The notes beneath the pieces were generated by a model. That model did no database searches. It saw only the letters and a list, made by a program, of their open reading frames with translations, and was not told where the DNA came from. From Hypholoma sublateritium FD-334 SS-4 (Eukaryota; Basidiomycota; Agaricomycetes; Agaricales; Strophariaceae), in NCBI GenBank assembly GCA_000827495.1, contig KN817530.1:428446-492445 (forward strand): a DNA stretch of 64,000 nucleotides, read 5' to 3'. The translations under genes and the position numbers were made by a program. This document shows, piece after piece, positions 54,806 to 64,000 of this stretch (the stretch's first letter is position 1; every line of letters begins with the position of its first letter).

Positions 54806-56321
54806 ATGCACTTCCCTTCTCTCCCCCGCTATGTTGCTCTCGGCCTACTCTCGACTCTACTAGCTGTGAATGGACATCCTCGTGCTTCATCATCTACACC
54901 GGCGCTGGCGTCGGGCCTAGTTCCTCGTGCAACGGTGTGCAATGGACACTCTGAGCTATGCGACCGTACCTTTGGAAATGTGACATTCGTGGGCGCCCAT
55001 GATTCCTATGCAATTGGAGTAAACAATGGTATGTGTGCCTATGCACTCTTACCTTATTCAATCATGTTCTCGGTCTTATTATCCTTTAGTGGCGACAAAT
55101 CAGGATCAATCGAGTGAGTCTCCATTTTCATGAATTTTTGGAAAAGGAGATTTATGCTCTCCAAGTTACCCAGCAACTGAACGACGGCATCCGCATGCTG
55201 CAGATGCAAGCGCACAACTCAAGCGGGGTCATCAGGCTATGTCATACGTCTTGCGTTAGTTCATGTCGCGTAGATAAACCACACGGTGATTGACTTTTTT
55301 TGTTCGCGCACAGAGTCTCTTCGACGGTGGTTCATTACAAGACTATCTGACTACAGGTTAGGCACGATCATTTCCCCTGAACTGCTTCTCATACCTTCGA
55401 TCTAGTCAAGAAGTGGCTTGATGCTAATCCGAACGAAGGTACGGCTGCTTCGACTTCTTTCGGCGGATGTGGCGTGCTGATCTTCTTCTAGTTCTGTCGC
55501 TTCTGATCGTCAACAGCGACAACCTGCCTCCCGCGAACTATGACACCGTCTTCAAGGCAGTTGGTCTGGACACAGTCTCATACGCACCTTCTAGTTCGAC
55601 TATCGCCCAAACTGGATGGCCCACCCTCGGCACATTGATTAATTCGGGGACGAGGCTTCTCACATTCCTGGATAATGCTGCAGATATAACAGTGGTACCA
55701 TATCTAATGGACGGTAGGTTATTTTTTGGTGCCATTACATGATACTAACCTATTCCAATGTTAAAAGAATTCTCAAATATCTGGGAAACAGAGTTCGACG
55801 TGACCGACCCGACCTTCGATTGTAACGTCAATAGGACCCACAGCACCGACCCATCTACCCAGATGTTCCTCATCAATCATTTCCTGGACACGCTACTCCT
55901 TGGCCAGCCCATCCCATTTGTGGCACAATTAAACGTGACGAACGCCGCTACCGGAGCAGGTTCTTTAGGCGCCCAAGTAGCCACATGTGAAAGTACCCAA
56001 GGTCGCCCCCCGAACTTCATGCTTGTGGACGTGAGTGTTGTTATTTTCGGGATGTACTTCCTGAAGTTGCTAACTTTCCTTCAATAGTTTTACGAATTTG
56101 GAGGTGGTTCCGTCTTCCAAGTCGCCGCTGATATTAACGGTGTCACCTACGCCCCCGCCACTCCTGTCGCTACCCCCGCTTCTACTTCCACAGCAACGAG
56201 CTCGGGGATATCTGTGTCCACTTCGTCGCTTTCAGGAGCAAAAATTACATCATCCTCACCAATCATCACATTCCTACTCCCTGTGGCATCAGCAATGATC
56301 GGAGCATTCCTTATAATCTAA
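54806..56321 (+). CDS. PLC-like phosphodiesterase (PI-PLC X-type fold), secreted and probably GPI-anchored
   Basis: The ATG at 54806 gives MHFPSLPRYVALGLLSTLLA, a signal peptide. Exons then give CNGHSELCDRTFGNVTFVGA with HDSYAIG (first catalytic-type His), LNDGIRMLQMQAHNSSG, IRLCHTSC (second His) and SLFDGGSLQDYL. Next come VKKWLDANPNE, VLSLLIVNSDNLPPANYDTV, GWPTLGTLINSGTRLLTFLD, FSNIWETEFDVTDPTFDCNV, MFLINHFLDTLLLGQPIPF and FYEFGGGSVFQVAADINGVT. A Ser/Thr-rich stretch and a hydrophobic end (IITFLLPVASAMIGAFLII) make a GPI signal. Both histidines of the fold are kept. Real substrate unknown; fungal relatives are often annotated as PLC-like proteins without tested activity. Stop TAA 56319-56321. 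Confidence 0.82.
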
Positions 56322-56399
56322 TCTACGTAATGACATCTGCATGGATATTGGACTGCTGCAATCTATTCGGACTTATATATATACAAAAAACAAATGATA

Positions 56400-57583
56400 T
56401 CAACGCTTTCGTTCTAACCGCCATTTGTATATCCGCGGTCGGTAGGTTGTTTCGTCGACCACTTTGAACGTCGACTTCTGGCGTCTACCACGGCGTGCAT
56501 CAATCTCGTCTTGTGTTTCTTCTCTGTCTTCGTCTTCGTCGTCGCCCTCGACCTTCTCAACTCCCTGGATCTTCTTCTTGCCACCTTTCCCCATTAACAA
56601 CCTCTGCATCTCGAACTCTCGTTCCGCGTATCGAAGCTGGCGATCTCGCTCTAATCGTGCAGACAGCTCTTTCAGTAGGCGTCTTCGTTGTTCGAGGTCG
56701 CGAGGTAGTTCGCTATCCACTTCCATGTCAGCCGAGGTCTTTGCTTTCGTTTCAGCAGACTTCTTGGATTTTTTGGCAGGTTCTTTCCATCCCAAATCAA
56801 CCTCTGTTTCAGCTTCTTCTATCGCGGGCGGGTTGGTTTCGTGCGTCTGTTTTCCTTTTCCCTTCTTTAGTTTTGAGATTTGGGATGCTGAGACTGAAGT
56901 CAATTATTTAGCGGATATGTTTGTGCTGGACTGACCTTCAGCAGATGATTCCGCGAACAAAATATGTTTCCTTTTGGTGCCATGGCTTTGCGTTTCTGGG
57001 AGAATCTTAGCCTTCTTCAATATTTCGACCTCTTCTTCGTCTAGCTCTGCGTCGATATCGTGATGTTCCAGGTCATCGGTATTCGTTTTCAAAAGATCGG
57101 CCATCTCCATCAACTTGTTTTTAATCTTGTCTATTTTCTGAAATGATGCTCAGGAAGTGCGTGTTGATTTAGTTATTACGGAACATACCTTGACGCCTGC
57201 CGCTCGCATAGTGCGGATGTAATTCTCATCTTGTGTTTTAAGCACCTTGACAATGTCGGTCGGCAGAGCGACATTCCCTCTGTCTTTGATATGCACACCA
57301 CCCTGTATACACAGTTAAAGAAAGATGGCCCATATGTGGGTATGCGGAAGACGCGGCGCACCTTGGTCTTCTCTTTGGTCATGGAAAAGTAAAATTCATC
57401 CTTATTTCGTTCTGCCACCTTCTGCTTGAGGCGCGTAAGGCGGTCCTGCTTAGAATGGTAGTCCCTGGCGCGCTTGACATAGTCGGCATGCTTTTCGAGG
57501 AGGCCGAGCTTCGATCTGTGGGCGAGCTGTGAACGCTCCTTGTGGTTCCGCCTGTGCACGGAATTTCTGAGGGAGGATGTCAT
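56400..57583 (-). CDS. UTP11: U3 snoRNP-associated protein UTP11
   Basis: SSU-processome component needed for 18S rRNA processing. The ATG at 57583 gives [20 protein letters not shown] with [40 protein letters not shown] and [13 protein letters not shown], the family's hallmark N-terminus. Exons follow with [38 protein letters not shown], and [17 protein letters not shown]. The C-terminus has Arg/Lys/Glu coiled coil ([20 protein letters not shown]) and ends [15 protein letters not shown]. Stop TAA region at 56400. All expected segments are present. Convergent with the PLC-like gene (78 bases apart) and divergent from the next gene (141 bases). Confidence 0.95.
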
Positions 57584-57724
57584 GGTAGAGAGAATAAGGA
57601 AACAAAAGTGTGACGGTGACTGCGTGACGCAAGGTGATTTGGCAAAATTGACCGCAAAACGGGATGTATTTGGTACGACCAGCGCGAATTGTCGAAAAAT
57701 CGGAATTGTGCGCAGAATTGCAAG
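57584..57724. promoter_or_regulatory. Short divergent promoter UTP11 / Cys-His factor
   Basis: 141 bases between outward-facing starts, so the two genes share a promoter region. TGACGTCA-like or other strong sites are not seen. TGACGGTGACTGCGTGACGC near 57610-57630 is a mixture of TGAC half-sites. Confidence 0.45.
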
Positions 57725-58983
57725 ATGAGTTTTCAGCATTTTCGCCTGGGAGAGGTTCCCTTGCATCAGCCCATCCACCAGCAGCCCCCCGTCCCCCAGC
57801 CAGGTACACGCCCCGTTTCTTTTCCCCCGTCCTCGCTGATCGTTTCAGTAGCAGTTGCCGGCGCGTCCACCACAAAGCAGCCATATGGCTCCGGTGACAC
57901 AGACGATGGATACACTCTTATATTCGCCAATATGGAGGCCTTCCAGACTTGGCGCACAGGAGAGGAAGAGCGCAACTGCGTCGAATTTGTAAAGGTAGTG
58001 CAACATGCATGGTTTCATCTATTGCTACTGAACATTACCCAGGGAGACACCCACGGCAGCAAAGCCGACCCCCCTCGCTTCAAAGACCATACCAAGCTCG
58101 TGTGCGCACGCCATTCGCGCAGCGGGCGCAAGAAATACGTCAAGAAACATCCCGAACGCGTCCGGAAAGTCCCCAGCCGCAAGGTCATTTCAACCACATT
58201 TCCGATCTTCGTGCGCTGTTGATATTGTTCGCATTCTAGCTTGATGGGCAAGGTTGTCAAGCATCGATCAGCTACAAAACTTACTTTGACACCGAGGAAG
58301 TGCGCGCATGCTGTAGGTTCCTCTGTTTCCCTACTTGCATGTTGGCTCTAAACCATAATCAAGATATCGCTCAGCACTCCCACGAGATCGGCCTGGCTAA
58401 TCTGCCCTTCACTCGCCGTGGCAGGAAGGTAGCTGTACAGAACGAGAAGGAGCGTGGTCGTAATAAAAGCATGCCTGCCTCCGACCAGGATCAGATGGGA
58501 TCTGCAAGTACTCCCGGGGGGATGGGACAGTCGAGCCAGCACGGTGTCTCGTCCTTTTCCTCTGCTGTGTCGATGCTGGCACCCCTTCCTGGGCAATCGT
58601 TCCCTCCCCCGACTCCCCAGCCGTATGGTTTCGCAAATGCCATACATTCATTCCCCCCAAATGCACCCCCCCAACAACAGCCCGTAGCACAGAACATGCC
58701 TCATGAGCGCTGGGAGAATATGGCCACGCTCTTCCAAACAGTACGCGATCACGCGCGTCAGTTCGAATACCCGCCGGCGAGTGTCGCTGCTTTGGAGACC
58801 GTGCTTATCCGCCTGTACCTGGAAAGCCCTATGGGAGTCAGTCCGCACCACAACATGGCCAACTTCATCCAGCACACCCTGACCATGCACAACCGAAATC
58901 AAGCGCAGGCCGCACAGGGGTCAGGCGCGAATGGCTCCTCGACTGATGGACAAGGATCGTCCAACGCTGATGGCAATTCTTAG
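57725..58983 (+). CDS. Uncharacterised Cys/His protein, FAR1/WRKY-GCM1-like zinc-domain candidate
   Basis: The ATG at 57725 gives [20 protein letters not shown]. Exons then give [40 protein letters not shown] with [49 protein letters not shown], and [20 protein letters not shown]. The spacing Cys...Gly-Cys...His-x-His, with a basic loop and a final RRGRK, is like the Zn-binding FAR1-type DNA-binding domain. Intron ends are normal (GTAGTG..CCAG; GTCATT..CTAG; GTAGGT..CAAG). The C-terminal half is Pro/Gln-rich, with a helical patch [20 protein letters not shown]. Likely a transcription factor, possibly transposase-derived; this is inference. Stop at 58981-58983. Confidence 0.6.
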
Positions 58984-59203
58984 TCGTAGCTCTGTGTTTG
59001 GATTCTTCCTTTCGACCTCCCCTTTTTATTTGGATTGCCACCTACTCAGTGGCTTAGCGTATTTATCGGTCCTTGTGATGCGATGTCGATGACGACGATG
59101 ATGATGATGTATTACGTAATTGATACAAGGGACTTGCCCGCTCTTCCGACTCTTGTTCGGCTACTGAGCGGAGGACCCTTTCCCTTACACCCTACGCATC
59201 CTC

Positions 59204-60981
59204 ATGTCGGCCTTGAGCTTCGCGAGACAAGCATTCGGAAGGGAGAAGCCACATGTCTGTGAACAACCGACATCGCGTCCAGATTCACTGATTTATGATA
59301 ATCTAGTCCTCTATCACTGATTGGGTCGATATCCTCACATCAATAACTATCGAGGAGGAGGCCTATGACGGGTGCTTATCCTCGCTCGACATCCCATGTT
59401 CTATCTAAACACCCGCGTCTAGAATCCCGGAGCTTGTGGATTCGATCAACCTCCAGGCGTCGGGGTACGTTATCTTTGGCGAGCAGCTCTTCCAGGAGAT
59501 TGAACCAGTCGTCCTAGCCCGACAGAGGCATCCCGTGCGCTCCGCAAGAAACTCAAGCATGGAAATAGTCACCAGCAGTATAGATCCTTAGTTGTACGTC
59601 CTCCCGTGCCTCATTTCCATCGTCCATGCTCAAGGTCCTTCCGTGACAGCTCCTCAAGGCACTGGTCGAGAATGGCGGTCCGAAATTCACAAGTACGTCA
59701 TTGACCGCCTCGGACCCGTTCGCCCGCTTAACGTTGTGGACTGCAGGCACCTTTGCCGATGGACATATGACCGACGCTCTAAAGACGATCGCCAACGACC
59801 CGAATTCCGATCGGCGGGTAAAGAAGAAGCTTACGCTTGTCCTCGCGTTCTGGCGGGATCAGTACAAGGACGATCCCAGCATGTCGGTAGTGGCGAGCCT
59901 CCACAAGCAATGTGTTGGCGGGCGCCCGCCGGGTCACCAGGAAATGGCCCATTTAATTGGAGTCGACTTGGGTGCGGAGGAGAGGAAGAAACAGGAGAAA
60001 CGCAAGGCCAAACAGAACATAATTGAAGCGAATCAGCGGGCAAAGCAGCAGAGGGAACTCCAGGCAAAAAAAATGCAGGACGATAAGTCGAAGAAGAAGA
60101 GGGTGCCTTTTGACTTCGAGAAGGTGTGTGTATACGTATAGCGTTGAGGCACTAGTTAACACGAACAACCAGGAAAAACCGAAAGTTCTCTCGAGCATAG
60201 TAGAAGCATCCCAAGCTTCAAATAATCTACAAAACGCAATACAGGTTAGCATTCTCCTCGCTCCAAAAGTACTTCACCAATGTCCATCGCTTTCTAGCTC
60301 GTCAATCTAGAAACAGACAAACTGGAAACAAACGAGCGCGTCCAAGAATGTCTTGAGAAGGCTAAACAAGCGAGGAAGCCTGTCGTTCGATATATCCAGG
60401 TGAAATATACATTATTACAGCGTAGGCACACTGACTGATTCGCCCAAAATGTCAAGCTGGTGGAGAACGAGGATTTAATCGGAGTACTCATAGAAACCAA
60501 TGACCGACTTGTGGCCGCGCTGGAGATGTATGACCAGCTACACGGAATCGCCAGCGTCAAAGCCTATGAAGAAGCTAATTCTGTTACTTCAAATCTCGCA
60601 TCCATGAGTATAGAGTCAGCAATGACCGAGGCAGCCACGAACAAAGGAAAAAACCGAAGCGCTTCTAGCGATGTCTTCCATGACTTGGAGGACCTCAATT
60701 TTGGACCGCTGGGGTCATCGAATAATTTACCTCCACCCATGAGGCCTTCCGCCGCTCTATCGGACGACGGAGACGAAGAAGAGGCTGTAGACCATCGTGT
60801 GACCCTGTCAGACTACAGTGACTACGACTCGTCAGACGAAGACACCCATAGGAAAGGTGCTGAATCGTCCAAACGAAACTATGTCACGGTCTCCGACGAC
60901 GATGATGCATTGGTGCCGACTACGTCGACGAAGAAACATGTGGAAGATGATCCTTTTGCAGACCCATTCGCCGACAAGTAA
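59204..60981 (+). CDS. LSB5: LSB5-type VHS plus GAT domain protein
   Basis: Links endocytosis to actin in yeast. The 5' end needs small exons: MSALSFARQAFGREKPH (ATG 59204), SSITDWVDILTSITIEEEAY with DG, IPELVDSINLQASG, PTEASRALRKKLKHGNSHQQ with YRSLV, and LLKALVENGGPKFT. These form the VHS domain, which continues as TFADGHMTDALKTIANDPNS and LTLVLAFWRDQYKDDPSM. After a Lys/Glu coiled coil (EERKKQEKRKAKQNIIEANQ) comes a GAT-type helix bundle (VLSSIVEASQASNNLQNAIQ; LETNERVQECLEKAKQARKP; LIGVLIETNDRLVAALEMYD). The tail is acidic and ends DDPFADPFADK, two DPF adaptor motifs. Early splice sites are inferred but fit the family. Confidence 0.8.
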
Positions 60982-61199
60982 CCTGTTTCCAGATACCACT
61001 GATATAAATTCTAACCTGCGTGGACTGTATGTACAAGTGAATATTTGTAAGTAGGATTATATTTTCTATACCTTATCTCATTTCTCAGGCATTTGAACGG
61101 GCCATAAAGTGTTTTAGATGTAACAAATATGTATAAGTTACATTTGTCTATCGGAATTAGTTGAATTGATAGTGTTATTCATTCCGGTTTGAAGGGATT

Positions 61200-63021
61200 T
61201 TAGTCTGACCCATCGTCCCAGCAAACAATGTTCCTCTTCTTTCCTCCGATCCAGAATGGTTTGAGCACACGGGGTAGGCGCAAGCCCACAACACTGCCAT
61301 TGTCGTCGAAAATTGCCCCGTTCTCCAGAAGGGCGACGATCAGGCGGGGAATGGCGGCAGCTGTGCCATTCAGAGTGTGTGCGAACGGGAGGCGGGCCAG
61401 CGGTGTTTCCACAGCGTCGGCACCCTGTGGTCGATAGCGAATGTGCAGGCGACGAGACTGATAATCCGTACAATTTGATAGCGACGACACTTCCCCCCAT
61501 GATCCACGACCGGGCATCCATGCCTCAATGTCGTATTTACGGTACGCGCTAGCGCCAAGTTCCTCCGTCGGCATATCCAGAACTCTGCGAATAAAAGTAC
61601 GCATATATAAAATTTCTTCAAACAGGAATGCGAGAAGGGACAAACCTGAGAGGAATATCCAATCCCTCGAGGATGTATTTTTGGACAGATAAAATATCCT
61701 CCATCATGCTCTCGCTCGTATCTTCGGTTGTGACAGCGAACAGTTCAATCTTCGTGAATTGATGTACCCTGTAAAGCCCGCGAGTATCTGCCGAGCGCGC
61801 GCCAGCTTCAGCGCGGAATGCGTGGCCAAGACCCACCACCTTCAGAGGCATGTTGATCGACGAGTAGACTTTGTTGGAGAATGTCCCTGCGAGCGGTATC
61901 TCAGCCGTGCCGGCCAAGATGAGCTCAGGAGAGGACGTGTTCGTTTTCAAGATGTGATACATATGCGATACCGGCGGCGTCGCGTCGTCGCGGGGCTGGA
62001 ACCCGCATCGAACGGCAATGTCCGACTTCACCACGTCTGGGGTCGTCACTGGCGTGAAGCCATGGTCAATAGCAATGGACATGGCATAGTTTGTCAGGGC
62101 AAGTTCTAGCAAAGCGGCTTCGTTTCGCAAGAAATACCACGATGTCCCAGCCACTGACGACCCGCTTCTGAGGTCGAGAAGGTCGAAGTGGTCTGCAATT
62201 GCCACATGGTCGCGTTTTGAGTCGGCGGGAAGGGGCTGTGGTCCATGCGTTGAGAGGGTAACTGCAGCAGATTCGGGGCCAAGAGGGGCGTTAGGGTGGG
62301 TATCGTTGGGTAATGACAGAGCCGCCAGGAGGCATTTTTGCTCTGCGATATCTAGTGTCGCTTCTAGCTCCTTGACGTGCACTTTCAGCAGAGAAGCCAA
62401 GGCAATAGCGGCATCGCGTTCGGGCCCGCTGGCATTGCGCTTGATCGTCTCCCCTGCAACTGAACGCTCGTTCCGTTTAGAATTTAGTTCCGACAGTATT
62501 CGTTTCCATTCGATGTAATTTCGCGCGACAGAGGCCACGGCATCGTGCGGTAGTCTGGACTTCCGGTTGAGGGCATTCAAAGATTTTGAGGTGATGTTCT
62601 CAGAGATGGCGCGGTAGTCAAGCCTCGGCGGCGGCAGCAAGGAAGCGGTTGTCCTGACGGGTGCTTTGGTGGAAATTCGCTTGCCTCAGGAAAACAGCTA
62701 AGGACGATGGTGAGCTGCGGGGCCAAAGAGTGCTCACCAGAGTTGAACAGGGAATTGACACTTCCGCAGGATGAGCCTGCTCTAGACCACATACTTGGTC
62801 AAGCTGCGACAGTGCGTGGTTTTGCGGCAGCGCTTCGTCGGCACTTGCCAGTGGACTCAATATTTGCCACGAAAGTATTTACCGGATGCGGTCTGTGCCT
62901 GTCGCGTCGCGTGACGCGTGACCAGCGCGTTGGCGCTGTTCCAAAACCTCCATCTTGCCACCACACCTGCTCCTTCGCGTCGCCATGAGCAAGGCAACAG
63001 AATTGCCCTACGAGCTTCCAT
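61200..63021 (-). CDS. DIA4: Mitochondrial seryl-tRNA synthetase
   Basis: Class II aminoacyl-tRNA synthetase charging tRNA-Ser in mitochondria. The best start is ATG 63021, giving [20 protein letters not shown], an Arg-rich presequence. An intron (GTAAAT..CTGAG) then joins to [20 protein letters not shown] with [20 protein letters not shown]. Next come the tRNA-binding coiled arm, then class II motifs: [40 protein letters not shown] (TAEIPL), [20 protein letters not shown] with [11 protein letters not shown] (motif 2), [20 protein letters not shown] with CTDYQSRR, and [20 protein letters not shown] with ENGA (motif 3). Stop TAA at 61200-61202. The start overlaps the divergent RFC4 ATG by 37 bases. 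Confidence 0.92.
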
Positions 63022-64000
63022 GGTAATATGACTTTTCCAATTAATCCTTGTCTTACTCAAAAATGTGCTCGCAGGGTGGAAAAATACAGGCCACTGGCGC
63101 TGGATGATATTGTTGGCAACCAGGACACAGTGGATCGTCTCAAAATCATCGCTCGCGACGGAAATTGCCCCCATCTTATCATATCTGTAACTCTTTTGAC
63201 TTGTACGCCGAAACTGTGACTTACGTGGAGTAGGGCCTGCCTGGAATAGGTAAAACGACGAGCATTCACTGCCTTGCTCACCAACTACTCGGAGACGCGT
63301 ATAAGGAGGGTGTGCTGGAACTCAATGCCTCAGATGAGCGGTACGTTGATCTCTACATTGTCTTACAGTATCTGAAGCGCGTAATAGTGGCATAGATGTT
63401 GTGCGAAATAAAATAAAAGCATTTGCTCAAAAGAAAGTAACGCTGCCACCTGGTCGGCATAAAATTGTTATTCTCGACGAAGCGGACAGGTAGATCACAC
63501 CCCCTTCAACTCACCGTACATCTGTAACCCTGCATAGCATGACCCCAGGAGCGCAGCAGGCCCTACGACGGACGATGGAAATCTTCTCAAACACAACGCG
63601 CTTCTGTCTTGCTTGCAACATGAGCAACAAGATCATTGAGCCCATACAAAGTCGATGCGCAATTCTCAGATACGCCAAACTAAGAGATGAAGAAATCTTA
63701 AAACGGCTTCTTGAGATTTGTGAAATGGAGAAGGTGCGGCATGATTCAATATTTTTGCAAGAATAAGCTTATTCGGACTTTTTAGGTTGAACACAACGAG
63801 GACGGCCTCACGGCTCTCATTTTTACGTCTGAGGGTGACATGCGCCAGGCTATTAACAACCTGCAATCGACGCATTCTGGATTTGGATTTATCTCTGGGG
63901 AAAACGTCTTCAAAGTCTGCGATCAACCACATCCCATCGTCATTCAAAGTATGATACGGGCTTGCTTAAAAGGCGATATCGATGGAGCAATTGAAAAATT
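62985..64000 (+). CDS. RFC4: Replication factor C subunit 4 (clamp loader; human RFC2), truncated by window end
   Basis: Small AAA+ subunit of the RFC clamp loader, which opens PCNA. The ATG at 62985 gives [13 protein letters not shown], spliced to [20 protein letters not shown]. Then follow Walker A ([20 protein letters not shown]), [20 protein letters not shown], Walker B ([11 protein letters not shown]), [40 protein letters not shown] with the SRC arginine-finger motif, and [20 protein letters not shown] with [14 protein letters not shown]. The reading frame runs off the right edge. Family order and spacing match Rfc4 of yeast rather than Rfc2/3/5. Introns are short with normal ends. Confidence 0.93.

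Overview
The window is nuclear DNA of a filamentous basidiomycete, most likely in Agaricomycotina. Genes are densely packed on both strands. Almost every gene is broken by many short introns of about 45-60 bases with GT..AG ends, exons are small, and divergent gene pairs share promoters of 140-500 bases. The fused ADE5,7-type purine gene, a PacC/Rim101 factor, a peroxisomal 4-coumarate-CoA-ligase-like enzyme and a TAF1 without bromodomains all fit a fungus. Gene ends were placed by reading frame, splice signals and known protein families. Exon ends not quoted are approximate.

Layout. 1-8.6 kb: the 3' end of an unknown gene, proteasome lid subunit RPN5, mitoribosomal mS23, an AMP-forming acyl-CoA ligase ending in a PTS1 signal, and Mediator MED7. 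9-14.1 kb: a BCL7-like acidic protein, an Lnt-like membrane CN-hydrolase with its catalytic triad intact, and two uncharacterised genes. 14.4-22.2 kb: a very long disordered protein with an arginine/glutamate/aspartate repeat, divergent from the bifunctional GAR/AIR synthetase. 22.6-36 kb: an ankyrin plus CCCH protein, NAD-glycerol-3-phosphate dehydrogenase, syntaxin SED5, NOP6, an unknown disordered protein, an MGST3-like MAPEG protein, the ribosome-assembly WD protein RRB1 and a PA28/REG-type proteasome activator. 36.4-44.5 kb: TAF1, the pH regulator PacC/Rim101 and a myosin regulatory light chain. 44.9-51.1 kb: two duplicated short-chain dehydrogenases separated by a GC-rich, repeat-bearing 2.3 kb gap, then a 1.36 kb interval with 27-base perfect terminal inverted repeats that contains all four ambiguous bases of the window. 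51.1-64 kb: a secreted Thr/Ala-rich protein, a GPI-anchored PLC-like protein, UTP11, a Cys/His transcription-factor-like protein, an LSB5-type VHS/GAT protein, mitochondrial seryl-tRNA synthetase and, cut by the right edge, clamp-loader subunit RFC4.

Most of the window is housekeeping: proteasome (RPN5, PA28), transcription machinery (MED7, TAF1, probably the BCL7-like protein), ribosome biogenesis (NOP6, RRB1, UTP11), mitochondrial translation (mS23, SerRS) and vesicle traffic (SED5, LSB5-like). There is no biosynthetic cluster and no defence system. The parts most worth follow-up are the inverted-repeat element at 49.2-50.6 kb, the BCL7-like protein, the fungal Lnt-like protein and the fungal PA28. 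I saw no convincing tRNA, rRNA or CRISPR.
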